A stretch of 64,000 bases of DNA from an uncultured Lachnospiraceae bacterium (GCA_910579935.1 CAJTVQ010000004.1:77981-141980), one strand, 5' to 3'. Positions 17,203-26,822 are shown, counted from the stretch's first letter. The notes: generated by a model not told the origin, from the letters alone. Made by a program: numbers and translations.

Positions 17203-18825
17203 TCAATTCCTGCCCGTACGGTATTCCCTCGGAGTACAGCCCTGTGTCTTTTTAAATACAAAACTGAAATAATGAGGGTCTTTAAAGCCAACTTCCGCCG
17301 CAATCTCTCCCGAATGCTTCTCCGTGCCGCGCAGCAGTTTCTTCGCCGCCTCCATTCTTTTCTGCGTCACATATTCAGTAAAGGTCATTTTCTTTTCCTG
17401 GCTGAACAGAGCGCTTAAATAATTCGCACTGACATTGGCCGCATTGGCTGCCGCATTCAGGGACAATCCATCCTGTGCATAATTTTCCTCAATATAATCC
17501 AGTGCTTTTTTAATTATTTTCTTCCCCTGGCTCTCTCTTTCCCTGCTGCCCAATTCCAGTGCTTTCCCCAACAGGCTTACCATATAAGGCTTCATATCTT
17601 CTACGTCCAGACTGATGCTCTGCATTTTATCCGGCCATGTATTCTTTAAAAATTCTTCCTGGCTGTAACCCAATGTTTCCGCAAAGGCAATCGATGTAAA
17701 ACGAATGCTGAGCGTCAGATAATCCCGAAACAGCCTGGACTGCAGTGCATCCTTCTGGCTTTCCAGATAACTGTCCACAAAATCTTCCAGTTCATCCTGC
17801 TGTCCGCGCATCAAAAAGCCTTTGATGATATCCGGGTCCGCTTTTGCAATGTCAACGCCGCCTAACCCTCCCGCTTCCGCATTGGTTCCCTCTGCTCCCT
17901 CTATGCCGCGTTCCGGCAGGATATGCTGTCTGGGTCTTAAAAAGCGGTAAGAAAGCATATGATTTACCTTGCTGTAACATTCGGGAAGGAGGCTGAGGCG
18001 CTCCACCGGCTCTCCTGCAGCCAGATACCATTCCATCTCTATATTCGGTTCGCTGCAGATGCGTGTAATATTATCCACACACTTTGTCTTCAATTCTTCC
18101 ATCTGCCGCATATCTCCCTTGATCAATATCCCATATGTCGTGATGTTCCACCGGAATACCAGAAAATCCGGATAACGCAGGAAATAATGCATCAATTCTT
18201 CCTGCTTTCTTACCAGCAGCCCCGAATCCTGTCCCCTTTCCCCGGGATTTCTTTTCTCCCAAAAACTTACCATGACAAGATTATAGCAGGCAGCATCCAA
18301 TTCCAAAGACAGCTTCTGCGCCTCTTCATAGATTTCCTGCACCGACATCTGTCCTTCAAAAAGTTTTTCAAAGAAATTTCTCCGTGAGAACTGCTCGTAT
18401 TCCAGCATCTCCTCCCGGAATTTTTCCACATACCTTTCCTGCTCCCGCTCATTCTCTATTTTTTCCCGTATTTCCTGCAGCACTTTCTGCAAAGTCATTC
18501 TGGTAATGGGTTTTAACAAATATTGTTCCACCCCTACCGAAATTGCCTGGCGCGCATATTCAAAATCATCGTATCCGCTGATGATCACAATTTTTATATG
18601 CGGAAATTCCTGACTGACAATCCGGCTCAATGCCAGCCCGTCCATAAAAGGCATCTTAATATCCGTAATCAGCACATCCGGATGCAGCCTGCGGATAAGG
18701 GGCAATGCCATTTCACCGTCACTGGCTTCTCCGGCAAACTGATAACCATACTGCTGCCATGCAATATTATCACGCAGGCCTTCCCTTACCACACTCTCAT
18801 CCTCTACAAGAAAAACCTTTAACAT
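17203..18825 (-). CDS. YesN-type response regulator with AraC DNA-binding domain
   Basis: A 540-residue two-component regulator. The receiver domain (1-120) has VEDE acidic residues, the phosphoacceptor in LITDIKMPFMDG near residue 55, and LLKP with the conserved lysine near 105. A long central region of about 300 residues with helical character follows, then a C-terminal AraC/XylS domain with two helix-turn-helices (LNAAANAANVSANYLSALFSQE and IAAEVGFKDPHYFSFVFKK). GGAGGTCGGAC before the ATG at 18825 decides the start; the frame extends further upstream without a site. It is the last gene of the operon after a kinase and a sugar-binding protein, so it most likely activates sugar-importer genes when ligand is sensed. 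Confidence 0.92.
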   Translation of the reverse strand: MLKVFLVEDESVVREGLRDNIAWQQYGYQFAGEASDGEMALPLIRRLHPDVLITDIKMPFMDGLALSRIVSQEFPHIKIVIISGYDDFEYARQAISVGVEQYLLKPITRMTLQKVLQEIREKIENEREQERYVEKFREEMLEYEQFSRRNFFEKLFEGQMSVQEIYEEAQKLSLELDAACYNLVMVSFWEKRNPGERGQDSGLLVRKQEELMHYFLRYPDFLVFRWNITTYGILIKGDMRQMEELKTKCVDNITRICSEPNIEMEWYLAAGEPVERLSLLPECYSKVNHMLSYRFLRPRQHILPERGIEGAEGTNAEAGGLGGVDIAKADPDIIKGFLMRGQQDELEDFVDSYLESQKDALQSRLFRDYLTLSIRFTSIAFAETLGYSQEEFLKNTWPDKMQSISLDVEDMKPYMVSLLGKALELGSRERESQGKKIIKKALDYIEENYAQDGLSLNAAANAANVSANYLSALFSQEKKMTFTEYVTQKRMEAAKKLLRGTEKHSGEIAAEVGFKDPHYFSFVFKKTQGCTPREYRTGRN

Positions 18826-18893
18826 GTCCGACCTCCATTGCTCCATCTCATCCATATATAAAAGATAACTGCTCTTTCCTTTATCCGTCGTTT

Positions 18894-19922
18894 TCAATAA
18901 GTCCTGCTGTTCATATACCCTGACACATTTTCCTTTGTAAAAACCCTTTCTTCTACCACATATGCTTTTTCCACTTTCTCTCCCCGTTCCAGCATCCCTA
19001 TTACCTCAGCCAGATACTTTCCCTGCTCCGGATTGCACTCCACATCCACCGCTATCTTCCCCTCTTCTACCAGCCGCAGGGCATCCCGCACGGCATCAAA
19101 AGACAGTAGCAGAATATCCCCGTCCCTTCCTACGCTCCTGCCGCTCTCCTCTATTGCTTCGATTGCTCCGAAAGTCATATCATCATTCTGCGATACCACC
19201 ACATCAATATCTTCATACCGTTCCAGTATCTGTTCCATCACTTCTTTTCCTTTAGCAATGGTAAAGTCGCCGCTTCTCTGATCCAGAATATGCCAGTTGA
19301 TATACTTGTTTGCAATTTCCATAAAGCCGGAGCTTCTCCCCCGCTGGGGAGAAGAACCCAGTGTCCCCTGAAGCATTATGATATTGATATCCTCTTTCTG
19401 CCTGTTGGCAATCTTCAGATATTGTTCCAGCCATCTCCCTGCCTTGCGCCCCTCTTCTTCCATATCCGAGCCAATCCACGTCGTATAGAGGGAAGCATCT
19501 TCCACGTTTACCATCCGGTCCAGGAGAATCACGGGAATCCCGGCTTCTCTCGCTTCCTCCAATACCGTATCCCAGCCGTTTTCCGTAACCGGCGAAAAAA
19601 CGATGTAATCCACTCTTTGGGAAATAAAGCTGCGCAGTGCTTTAATCTGGTTTTCCTGCTTTTGTCTGGCATTATTGAAGATCAGAAAATAACCGTTTTC
19701 TTTTGTCAATGCCTCCTGAACGGATACGGTATTTGTCGTCCTCCATACGGATTCACTCCCTATCTGTGAAAAACCTACCACAACCAAATTGGCATTTTCC
19801 TCTTCATGGGCATCCGCTTCCCCCACGGCTACACTGCTGAAAATACCACAGCCGCAGGTAAATACCAGCAAGGATACCAGCAAGGCTGCCGTCCCCAGCC
19901 TATACCATCCGTTCTTACTCAT
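18894..19922 (-). CDS. Sugar-binding lipoprotein linked to a sensor kinase
   Basis: A 342-residue lipoprotein (lipobox LVFTCGC near residues 20-26) of the Peripla_BP_4 family, similar in its N-terminal motif (GFSQIGSESVWRTTNTVS) to the YtfQ-type importer protein in this window. It lacks partner permease or ATPase genes of its own. It begins eight bases inside the kinase gene and is followed by the response regulator, so it is probably the extracellular sugar sensor that contacts the kinase rather than a transport component. Comparable kinase-binding protein-regulator trios are known in Firmicutes. Ligand is likely the same sugar as the YtfQ importer, by sequence resemblance only. Confidence 0.88.
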   Translation of the reverse strand: MSKNGWYRLGTAALLVSLLVFTCGCGIFSSVAVGEADAHEEENANLVVVGFSQIGSESVWRTTNTVSVQEALTKENGYFLIFNNARQKQENQIKALRSFISQRVDYIVFSPVTENGWDTVLEEAREAGIPVILLDRMVNVEDASLYTTWIGSDMEEEGRKAGRWLEQYLKIANRQKEDINIIMLQGTLGSSPQRGRSSGFMEIANKYINWHILDQRSGDFTIAKGKEVMEQILERYEDIDVVVSQNDDMTFGAIEAIEESGRSVGRDGDILLLSFDAVRDALRLVEEGKIAVDVECNPEQGKYLAEVIGMLERGEKVEKAYVVEERVFTKENVSGYMNSRTY

Positions 19923-21414
19923 CGTCCCCTTCCTCCCGTTTTGAATGTTCCAGCCGCTGCGCCGGGATCATAATATCCACGCAGGTTCCTTCCCCTTTCA
20001 CCGAATGGATTTCCATTCCGTACTGCATACCGAAATTCATACGGATACGCTCATTCACATTTGCCAGTCCAAAACCCTTCTTTGTCTCTTTGCAGGGACG
20101 GCTGATTTCCTCACGCAGCTTTTCCAGCTCTTCCTCTTCCATCCCGGCCCCATTATCACGTACGGAAAAATGAATCAGTTCTCCATCCTTTCCGCCTTCG
20201 ATCATTACTTTCCCTTTCGCACGTTTATATTTAATTCCATGATAAAGGGAATTCTCTACCAGCGGCTGAAGAGTCAGTTTCAGAATACGACAGTCATAGA
20301 TTTCCGGGTCAATCGCTATCTCGTAATCCAATATATCCTGATAACGCACCTGCTGTATCTCCAAATAACTCCGGATATGCAGTTCCTCCTCCCTTATCGT
20401 AATATACTCCTTCCCTTTGCTGAGAACCAACCGGAAAAATTCCGACAGCGACACTACCATTCCTACCGCCCGTTCCGTATTATTTCCCTCAATCAGCCAT
20501 ATGATCGTGTCCAATGTATTATAAAGAAAATGCGGATTAATCTGCTCCTGCAGAAGACGGAGTTCTGCATGGCGCATCTTCCTTTCGTCCTCTTTTATCT
20601 GCTTTACCATGATTTCCAGTTTTTCCGTCATATCATCCACGCTGTCCGACAAAACACCTATTTCGTCCATAGTGTTGATTTTTGCCCGCACGCTGAAATC
20701 CCCTTTTGAAATCTGTTCTGTAATGCTGCAGAGTTTTTCCAACGGATTCGTAATACTTTTTAATAACAGAAGTGTAATGATGATTACCACCGCTCCTATT
20801 ACGGCAACTACTATCATACAAAATACGATAAATGAACTGACCTGCTCATTCAGCTGTGTCGTCAGACGTTCAATGCTCCTTGTCTGATAATAAATATAGT
20901 ACTGAATATCATCCTGAATCAGTTCCGTCAGTATATAAATATTATTATCCAGCATTTTGACATTTTCGTCATATCTGCCGCCCTGTTCCACCTTGACGCG
21001 GATATCATTCACCCTGTCCTCCAGCGTATCGATATTCCGCAGCAGACTCTGAAGCCACACACGGCTCTCCCGATCCGTAGTAATTCCCATCAGGTCCGTA
21101 AATTCTTTGCGGAGTTCACCGATCAAAAGATAGGGGTCTTCCAACGCTTCATCTTCATGGATATTATCAAAAGAAACATATCCCACCACCAGCTTATAGA
21201 TACTCTCATCCATTTCTTCTTTGAAATCTATATTGTAATTATTCGCCACTGTCATATTGCTGACTATATTGTCATATACATTGCGGTAATCTACCAATGC
21301 CGCGATCAGATAAACCGCAATTCCCAGCAATGGCACCATCGCAGTTAGCACAAGCGCCAGCATTTTAACACGCAGCGGATATTTAATTTTCTTTCCCGTC
21401 TGCTGCCCTGTCAT
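19915..21414 (-). CDS. YesM/LytS-type sensor histidine kinase
   Basis: A 499-residue membrane kinase. Transmembrane segments lie at about 17-40 and 194-217, enclosing an extracellular, mostly helical sensor of about 150 residues. A HAMP domain follows (about 215-265), then the His_kinase domain with LLQEQINPHFLYNTLD (phosphorylated histidine near 295) and a HATPase with LVENSLYHGIKYK and DNGAGMEEE. This is the YesM group that pairs with AraC-type regulators. I place the start at 21414 because GGAGAAGGAT precedes it; an in-frame GTG at 21453 overlaps the previous stop but has no site. The binding protein gene inside its 3' end suggests direct ligand relay. Confidence 0.9.
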   Translation of the reverse strand: MTGQQTGKKIKYPLRVKMLALVLTAMVPLLGIAVYLIAALVDYRNVYDNIVSNMTVANNYNIDFKEEMDESIYKLVVGYVSFDNIHEDEALEDPYLLIGELRKEFTDLMGITTDRESRVWLQSLLRNIDTLEDRVNDIRVKVEQGGRYDENVKMLDNNIYILTELIQDDIQYYIYYQTRSIERLTTQLNEQVSSFIVFCMIVVAVIGAVVIIITLLLLKSITNPLEKLCSITEQISKGDFSVRAKINTMDEIGVLSDSVDDMTEKLEIMVKQIKEDERKMRHAELRLLQEQINPHFLYNTLDTIIWLIEGNNTERAVGMVVSLSEFFRLVLSKGKEYITIREEELHIRSYLEIQQVRYQDILDYEIAIDPEIYDCRILKLTLQPLVENSLYHGIKYKRAKGKVMIEGGKDGELIHFSVRDNGAGMEEEELEKLREEISRPCKETKKGFGLANVNERIRMNFGMQYGMEIHSVKGEGTCVDIMIPAQRLEHSKREEGDDE

Positions 21415-21449
21415 CCATATCCTTCTCCCCCGCAACACCCAAACGCCTG

Positions 21450-22541
21450 TCACTGCCGTCCGTCCAGTATCCTGACCGAATCCCTCACCACGATTTGCGC
21501 CTCAAACTCGTAGGTGGCATCAAATGCCGGATTCTCTATCATCTGCAAAAGGTTCAGAGCCGCCTTTTCGCCCAGCCTGTCCATGGGATGCGGGATGGAC
21601 GTCAGCGCCACATCACTAAGAACCGTCAGTTCAGAATCATCGACACTTACAATGGAAATATGTTCCGGAACCCCGATACCTTCCTTTTCCAATACCTGCA
21701 CAAATTCAAATGCGATCTGGTCATTATAACATACCACGGCAGAACAACTGCCAAATCTGTTCAGAATCATGTCTCTGCACTCTTCCAGATTCATCATGCC
21801 TACCGTATCCACCCATATAATGTGGGAATCATCCTCTTCCATGCCTGCTTCTTTCAGCGCTTCCAAATATCCGGCATACCTCAGATGCCCCTGCCCGTCA
21901 TCCAGTTTAAAAATCCCCCCTATTTTCCGATGGCCACAGTCCAGCAGATACTTTGCGGCTTTGTATCCTGCCATTTTATCATTCAGCGATACGTGAGGAA
22001 TCGGAAGCAGAGGATAATAGCTGTTGATAAAAAGAACCGGAATACCCTTTGCCTGCAGTTTTTCATACAGTGCCAGATTGGGATTGGGGATTCCGCTTTT
22101 GGTTGTTTCCATGATCACACCGGCCACTTCATCCCGGCTTAAAATATCCTCCAATATAGTTCTTTCCCTGCCAATCTGGTTATTCGTAAACGCGATCTGC
22201 ACGGAATAACCATTCTCAAACAAGATATTCTCTATCCCCTGAATGGTTTTGGGGAAAATATAACCATCCACATAGGTAGTAACTACGGAAATCCTTGTTT
22301 TATTTTTCAGGTTTGTCTGCCGCCTGTCGTTAATATATGTCCCGCTGCCCTGTCTGCGAACCAGTACCCCTTCGCTTTCCAGTACGCTTATGGCATGACG
22401 CACTGTCTGTCTGCTCAGCCGGAACTTCTCTTTCAGCTCATTTTCCGAATACATTTTCTGTCCCGGCAGGAATTTCCCCGATTCCACCTGTCCCCGTATC
22501 CAATTAACCAGCTCCATATATTTCGGTTGATTTTTCCCCAC
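21450..22541 (-). CDS. araR: GntR/LacI-type regulator, AraR-like
   Basis: A 363-residue regulator with an N-terminal GntR winged helix (MYSENELKEKFRLSRQTVRH through RRQGSGTYI, residues 1-70) and a LacI-like effector domain (PKTIQGIENILFENGYSV, YKAAKYLLDCGHRKIGGIFK, AVVCYNDQIAFEFVQVLEKEG, VSVDDSELTVLSDVALTSIPHP). The organisation and spacing are those of AraR, the L-arabinose repressor. It lies at the end of the GguAB importer genes and ahead of the kinase. The start is a GTG with no clear ribosome binding site, only a hairpin upstream, so the exact N-terminus is uncertain. Which of the two AraR-like proteins controls araABD cannot be told from sequence alone. Confidence 0.87.
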   Translation of the reverse strand: MGKNQPKYMELVNWIRGQVESGKFLPGQKMYSENELKEKFRLSRQTVRHAISVLESEGVLVRRQGSGTYINDRRQTNLKNKTRISVVTTYVDGYIFPKTIQGIENILFENGYSVQIAFTNNQIGRERTILEDILSRDEVAGVIMETTKSGIPNPNLALYEKLQAKGIPVLFINSYYPLLPIPHVSLNDKMAGYKAAKYLLDCGHRKIGGIFKLDDGQGHLRYAGYLEALKEAGMEEDDSHIIWVDTVGMMNLEECRDMILNRFGSCSAVVCYNDQIAFEFVQVLEKEGIGVPEHISIVSVDDSELTVLSDVALTSIPHPMDRLGEKAALNLLQMIENPAFDATYEFEAQIVVRDSVRILDGRQ

Positions 22542-22550
22542 TATTTATTT

Positions 22551-22575
22551 CGGGCAGCTTAAAATAAGCTGCCCG
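22551..22575 (-). terminator. Hairpin after GguB-type permease gene
   Basis: A perfect 11-base stem (CGGGCAGCTTA / TAAGCTGCCCG) with a three-base loop lies between the permease stop and araR. No T run follows on the minus strand, so it is more likely a processing or stabilising hairpin than a full terminator. Confidence 0.55.
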
Positions 22576-22600
22576 CCTCCTTATCCCATATTTGTCATGT

Positions 22601-23773
22601 TTATTTGCTGTTCTTTCTCTTGGATAAGATATCTACCGTTACGGCTCCCAAAAGAACCGCGCCTTTTACAATTTTCTGAATATCCGTAGACCAGCCGTAC
22701 ATGGACATACCATTGTTCAGGATACCCATAATGAATGCACCGACTACCGCACCCATAATCGTACCTGCACCGCCGGCTACTGCCGCACCGCCGATATAAC
22801 AGGAAGCAATGGCATCCATTTCAAATCCGTCGCCTGCTTTCGGTGTGGAAGACCCGTTACGGGAACAGAGAACAATACCTGCTACCGCGCTTAAAATTCC
22901 CATGTTCGTATATACCCAAAAGAATACTTTCCTCGTATCAATACCGGAAAGCCTTGCCGCCTTCGCATTGCCGCCAAGCGCGTATATCTGGCGTCCGGCT
23001 ACCGTCTTGCTCGTAATGAATACGTAAATTCCTACCAAAGCCACCATGATGACAAGCACAAACGGAAGACCGTTATGGCGTGCCAGCTTATAGAAGAAAA
23101 ACCATATTATAAATATCAGTACTGCCAGTTTTAAAACTACCTGCCACATGGGGTTTAACGGGAAATCATATTTTTTCTTTGTAGCAATGCTTTTCATTTC
23201 CGCAATAATTATCATTGCCGTCGCAGCGGCCGCCACAATAATACTGATCAAATCTATGGTACCGTCCCCAAACGGAATTTTCGCGGTAGGCAGGAAACCA
23301 GCCCCGATGTACACAAAATCCGCAGAGAAGGGGCCCTTGGTCTGTGCATGGAGTAAGGTGTAAGTAAGACCGCGGCCCATCAGCATGGTTGCCAGCGTTA
23401 CCACGAAAGGCGGTATATCCAGATATGCGATAAAGAATCCTGCAAACATACCTACCAGCAGTCCGATGACAAGAGCCGCCAAAATGGCAACCCACATGTT
23501 CAGCTTGTAGTCCACCAGCATAATACCGACCGTAGCGCCGGTCAGGGCAACCACGGAACCCACACCCAGGTCTACGTTACCGGTTAAAACGCAAAGCAGC
23601 ATACCTACCGCAAGAATTACTACATAACTGTTCTGCATGATCAGATTATTAATATTGGCGGGAGATAAATTCTTTCCCCCTGTCATTATAGCAAAAACCA
23701 CATAAATTGCAATAAGGGCAAGAAACATACCGTACTGTTTCATGTCGAGATTTACTACTTTCTTCTTATTCAT
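22601..23773 (-). CDS. gguB: Multiple-monosaccharide ABC transporter permease, GguB/MmsB-type
   Basis: A permease of 390 residues with about ten or more membrane spans. It is longer than RbsC-type proteins because of an extra hydrophilic-hydrophobic insertion around residues 180-240 (MKSIATKKKYDFPLN), typical of the XylH/GguB group. BPD_transp_2 landmarks are VLTGNVDLGVGSVVALTGA, FIAYLDIPPFVVTLATMLMGRG, ALGGNAKAARLSGI and FEMDAIASCYIGGAAVAGGAG. In relatives it carries arabinose, xylose, galactose or glucose with ChvE and GguA. I start at the ATG at 23773, spaced from AAAGGATGG; an ATG three codons earlier touches that site. It overlaps the ATPase gene by eight bases. Confidence 0.9.
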   Translation of the reverse strand: MNKKKVVNLDMKQYGMFLALIAIYVVFAIMTGGKNLSPANINNLIMQNSYVVILAVGMLLCVLTGNVDLGVGSVVALTGATVGIMLVDYKLNMWVAILAALVIGLLVGMFAGFFIAYLDIPPFVVTLATMLMGRGLTYTLLHAQTKGPFSADFVYIGAGFLPTAKIPFGDGTIDLISIIVAAAATAMIIIAEMKSIATKKKYDFPLNPMWQVVLKLAVLIFIIWFFFYKLARHNGLPFVLVIMVALVGIYVFITSKTVAGRQIYALGGNAKAARLSGIDTRKVFFWVYTNMGILSAVAGIVLCSRNGSSTPKAGDGFEMDAIASCYIGGAAVAGGAGTIMGAVVGAFIMGILNNGMSMYGWSTDIQKIVKGAVLLGAVTVDILSKRKNSK

Positions 23774-25325
23774 GTTTACCATCCTTTCTGTTATGAGCCA
23801 TAATACATTGCATAATCCTTTCCTGTGTCACTTCCTTTTTGTTCAGTTCCCCTGCAATCTCGCCTTCGTTAATGATATATACTCTGTCGCAGGTACCGAT
23901 GATCTCCGGCATTTCGGAGGAAATGACGATCACTGCCTTACCGGCTTTTGCAAGTTCGTTAATTACACAATAGATTTCATACTTCGCGCCTACGTCAATA
24001 CCACGCGTAGGCTCATCCAGGATCAGTACGTCCGGTTGCGTCAGCATCCACTTCGCCAATACCACTTTCTGCTGGTTACCGCCGGAAAGCGACCCTACTG
24101 TCTGGTTGATGGAATTCGCCTTCACATTGATTCTTTTCTTGTATTCTTCTGCCGCCACGATTTCATCGTTGCTGTTGACCACGCCTTTCTGGGAAAAGAA
24201 ATTCCTAAGCGCAGCCATCGTCATGTTTCTCTTGATATCGTCGATCAGCACCAGTCCGTAATTTTTACGGTCTTCGGACACATACGCCAGTTTATTGTCA
24301 ATAGCTTCCCTTACATTCCTGATATGTACTTCTTTTCCGTTGATAAAAAGACTGCCTGAGATTTTCTGCCCATAAGACCTTCCGAAGATACTCATGGCAA
24401 GCTCGGTCCTTCCGGCCCCCATCAGTCCGGCAAGACCGACCACTTCGCCTGCCTTTACCTGAAGGTTTACATTCTTGATCATCTGCCGCTCGCCGTCGTC
24501 CGGATGGAACACATTCCAGTTCTTTACTTCAAAAATCGTCTTCCCTATCTTAACACCTTCCCTGACCGGATAGCGGTTGGTCAGTTCCCGTCCTACCATC
24601 CCCTTGATGATCCGGTCTTCGGAAAAGTCGTCCTTTCCTTTTTCCAGAGTTTCAATCGTATGACCGTCACGGATTACGGTAATGGAATCCGCAACATAAC
24701 TGATTTCATTGAGCTTATGTGAAATAATGATGCTCGTAATCCCCTGTTTCTTCAAATCCAGCATGATTTCCAAAAGCTGGGCGCTTTCCTCGTCATTCAG
24801 CGCCGCAGTAGGCTCATCCAAAATAAGCAGTTCCACTTTCTTGGCCATTGCCTTGGCGATTTCGATCAACTGCTGCTTCCCCACTCCCAGACTTCCTACC
24901 GGAACGTTCACGTTTTCTTCGCCCAAACCTACCTTCTCCAGCATTTCGTGCGCTTTCTTTCTCGTTTCCGTCCAGTTGATCACCCCGCGTACAGAAGTTT
25001 GCTCATTCCCAAGAAATACGTTCTCCGCAACAGAAAGATACGGACTTAAGGCGAGCTCCTGATGGATGATTACGACCCCCTTCGCTTCGCTCTCCTTTAT
25101 GTTATGGAATTTGCAGACTTTGCCGTCGTAAACAATATCCCCCTCGTAACTTCCGAAAGGGTAAACGCCCGACAAAACATTCATGAGGGTGGATTTACCT
25201 GCCCCGTTTTCCCCGCATAACGCATGAATCTCCCCGCGCTTTACTTTGAGATTCACATCATCCAAAGCCTTGACGCCGGAGAATGCTTTTGTTATGTGAT
25301 TCATTTCCAAGATATAATCAGACAT
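23766..25325 (-). CDS. gguA: Multiple-monosaccharide ABC transporter ATPase, GguA/MmsA-type
   Basis: A tandem ATPase of 519 residues. The first domain has Walker A CGENGAGKSTLMN near 37, GVGKQQLIEIAKA in place of a full signature and Walker B LLILDEPTAALN. The second has GLMGAGRTELAMS as degenerate P-loop, then SLSGGNQQKVVLAKWML and VLILDEPTRGID. HALCGENGAGKSTLMNVLSGVYP is typical of the GguA group. The start at MSDYILEM (25325) is the usual family N-terminus; an ATG two codons earlier (25331) is closer to AAAGGA and cannot be excluded. It couples ATP hydrolysis to sugar import through the downstream permease. Confidence 0.92.
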   Translation of the reverse strand: MSDYILEMNHITKAFSGVKALDDVNLKVKRGEIHALCGENGAGKSTLMNVLSGVYPFGSYEGDIVYDGKVCKFHNIKESEAKGVVIIHQELALSPYLSVAENVFLGNEQTSVRGVINWTETRKKAHEMLEKVGLGEENVNVPVGSLGVGKQQLIEIAKAMAKKVELLILDEPTAALNDEESAQLLEIMLDLKKQGITSIIISHKLNEISYVADSITVIRDGHTIETLEKGKDDFSEDRIIKGMVGRELTNRYPVREGVKIGKTIFEVKNWNVFHPDDGERQMIKNVNLQVKAGEVVGLAGLMGAGRTELAMSIFGRSYGQKISGSLFINGKEVHIRNVREAIDNKLAYVSEDRKNYGLVLIDDIKRNMTMAALRNFFSQKGVVNSNDEIVAAEEYKKRINVKANSINQTVGSLSGGNQQKVVLAKWMLTQPDVLILDEPTRGIDVGAKYEIYCVINELAKAGKAVIVISSEMPEIIGTCDRVYIINEGEIAGELNKKEVTQERIMQCIMAHNRKDGKHE

Positions 25326-25364
25326 CCGCATTGCTTCCTTTCTTTTATTTTTATAAAGTAAAAC

Positions 25365-25389
25365 GGGCGGCGGAACTCAGCCGCCGCCC
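25365..25389 (-). terminator. Intercistronic GC-rich hairpin after ChvE-type gene
   Basis: A perfect nine-base stem GGGCGGCGG/CCGCCGCCC with a seven-base loop; the minus strand continues GTTTTACTTT. It lies 15 bases after the binding-protein stop, the same design as the hairpin at 14511-14542, and probably tunes binding-protein excess. Confidence 0.75.
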
Positions 25390-25403
25390 TTACCTTATCC
25401 AAA

Positions 25404-26567
25404 TTATTCTGCTAACTGTTCCGCTGTGTAGTAGCCGCCGCCGACAATGACTTCTTCGTAATTGTCTTTATCAACTGCAATCGGTGTGCACAGATAAGAA
25501 GGAACGGTGATGACACCATTGTTATACTGCTCGGTATCGTTAATTTCCGGTTCTGTGCCCTCAAGCACTGCCTGAACCATGGTTACACATTTATCTGCAA
25601 GGAGACGGGTATCTTTGTAAATGGACATTGTCTGCTTGCCGCTGATAATATTTTTAACTGCCATAAGTTCTGCGTCCTGTCCGGTAACCAAAGGCCAGTT
25701 TGCCTCGGTATATCCTGCACCTTCAAGGGCTGACTTAACGCCATATGCAAATCCGTCAAATGCAGTACATGCAATATCAAGGTCTTCATCCGCATAAAAA
25801 CCGGTCAGATAGTTCTCGCAGTTCTGCTGCGCCGTTTCCTGAGACCATCTTAAGATACATGTATCATCAAAAGATGTCCTGCCCGACTTGCATACCAGTG
25901 TACCGTCATCCAAATACGGCTGTAATACTTCAATAATACCGTCATATAACATTTTTGCATTGTTGTCATCCGGTGAACCCATAAAGAATTCAATGGTATA
26001 GGACTCGCCTGCCGCTTTCGCTCCCGCAAGGTCTTTCTTTTCTTCAATGTACTTCGCAATGGCCGTACCAACACCCTTGTTGTCAAACGATGCATAATAA
26101 GAAACCGCATCGGTATTCTTGAGCAGACGGTCATACGCAATAATCGGAATACCCGCTTCTTTTGCCTGTGCCTCTACGTTTACGAGAGCGTCAGAGTCGA
26201 TGGATGCGATAACCAGGCAGTTTGCGCCGCTGGCGATCATGTTCTCGACCTGGGATACCTGTGCCTGTATATCATCCTCCGCATACTGAAGATCCACTTC
26301 ATAGCCAAGCGCTTCCAATTTTGCTTTCATGTTAGCGCCGTCATTGATCCATCTCTCGGATGACTGTGTGGGCATTGCCACGCCAACCTTCTTACCGCCG
26401 CCGGAAGCCGTGTCTGCCGGCGCCGCCGTATCCGCGGGCGCTGCCGTGTCTGCCGGTGCCGCCGTGTCCGTACTTGCTGCCGGAGCAGAACCGGAATCAC
26501 CGCACCCAACCAATAACGTTGCTGCCATTGCCATGCTGAGCAAAGCGCTTAAAACTTTTCTTTTCAT
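25404..26567 (-). CDS. chvE: Monosaccharide-binding lipoprotein, ChvE-type
   Basis: A 387-residue lipoprotein with lipobox LLVGCGD near residues 18-24, a TAAPAD tandem linker (residues ~32-58, three near-identical 18-base units) and a Peripla_BP_4 sugar-binding domain. Landmarks are GVAMPTQSSERWINDGANMKA, LVIASIDSDALVNVEAQAKEAG, IPIIAYDRLL, FFMGSPDDNNAKMLYDG, and WPLVTGQDAELMAVKNIISGKQTMSIYKD, which closely follow ChvE/MmsC proteins that bind arabinose, galactose, xylose and glucose. It is first in the long importer-regulator operon. A TTGTA-TACAA operator-like site lies about 35 bases upstream of the start codon. Confidence 0.93.
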   Translation of the reverse strand: MKRKVLSALLSMAMAATLLVGCGDSGSAPAASTDTAAPADTAAPADTAAPADTASGGGKKVGVAMPTQSSERWINDGANMKAKLEALGYEVDLQYAEDDIQAQVSQVENMIASGANCLVIASIDSDALVNVEAQAKEAGIPIIAYDRLLKNTDAVSYYASFDNKGVGTAIAKYIEEKKDLAGAKAAGESYTIEFFMGSPDDNNAKMLYDGIIEVLQPYLDDGTLVCKSGRTSFDDTCILRWSQETAQQNCENYLTGFYADEDLDIACTAFDGFAYGVKSALEGAGYTEANWPLVTGQDAELMAVKNIISGKQTMSIYKDTRLLADKCVTMVQAVLEGTEPEINDTEQYNNGVITVPSYLCTPIAVDKDNYEEVIVGGGYYTAEQLAE

Positions 26568-26600
26568 ACATTTTCCTCCCTTAATGAATGTATTAATAAC

Positions 26601-26612
26601 TTGTATTTACAA
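26601..26612. promoter_or_regulatory. AraR-like operator TTGTATTTACAA
   Basis: A palindrome TTGTA-TT-TACAA, 34 bases upstream of the ChvE-type start codon. It agrees with the TTGTA-NN-TACAA core of the B. subtilis AraR operator (TTGTACGTACAA). Two AraR-like regulators are encoded in the window. Assignment is inference. Confidence 0.5.
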
Positions 26613-26822
26613 ACCGCATATTTAAACGGTATTGTACATAATAATAATTTGCCATGCCGCTTTTCATTTTTGTGCATTTCACACTATAACTTAGTGAATT
26701 TCTTTTATTTCGCCAGCATTTTTTCTTCATTTATAATTTTTCGCAAAGATTACATATATATACTATGACATATTTTATGCTTTGTCAATATAAAATATAT
26801 AATTTTTGCACAAATATAATAC

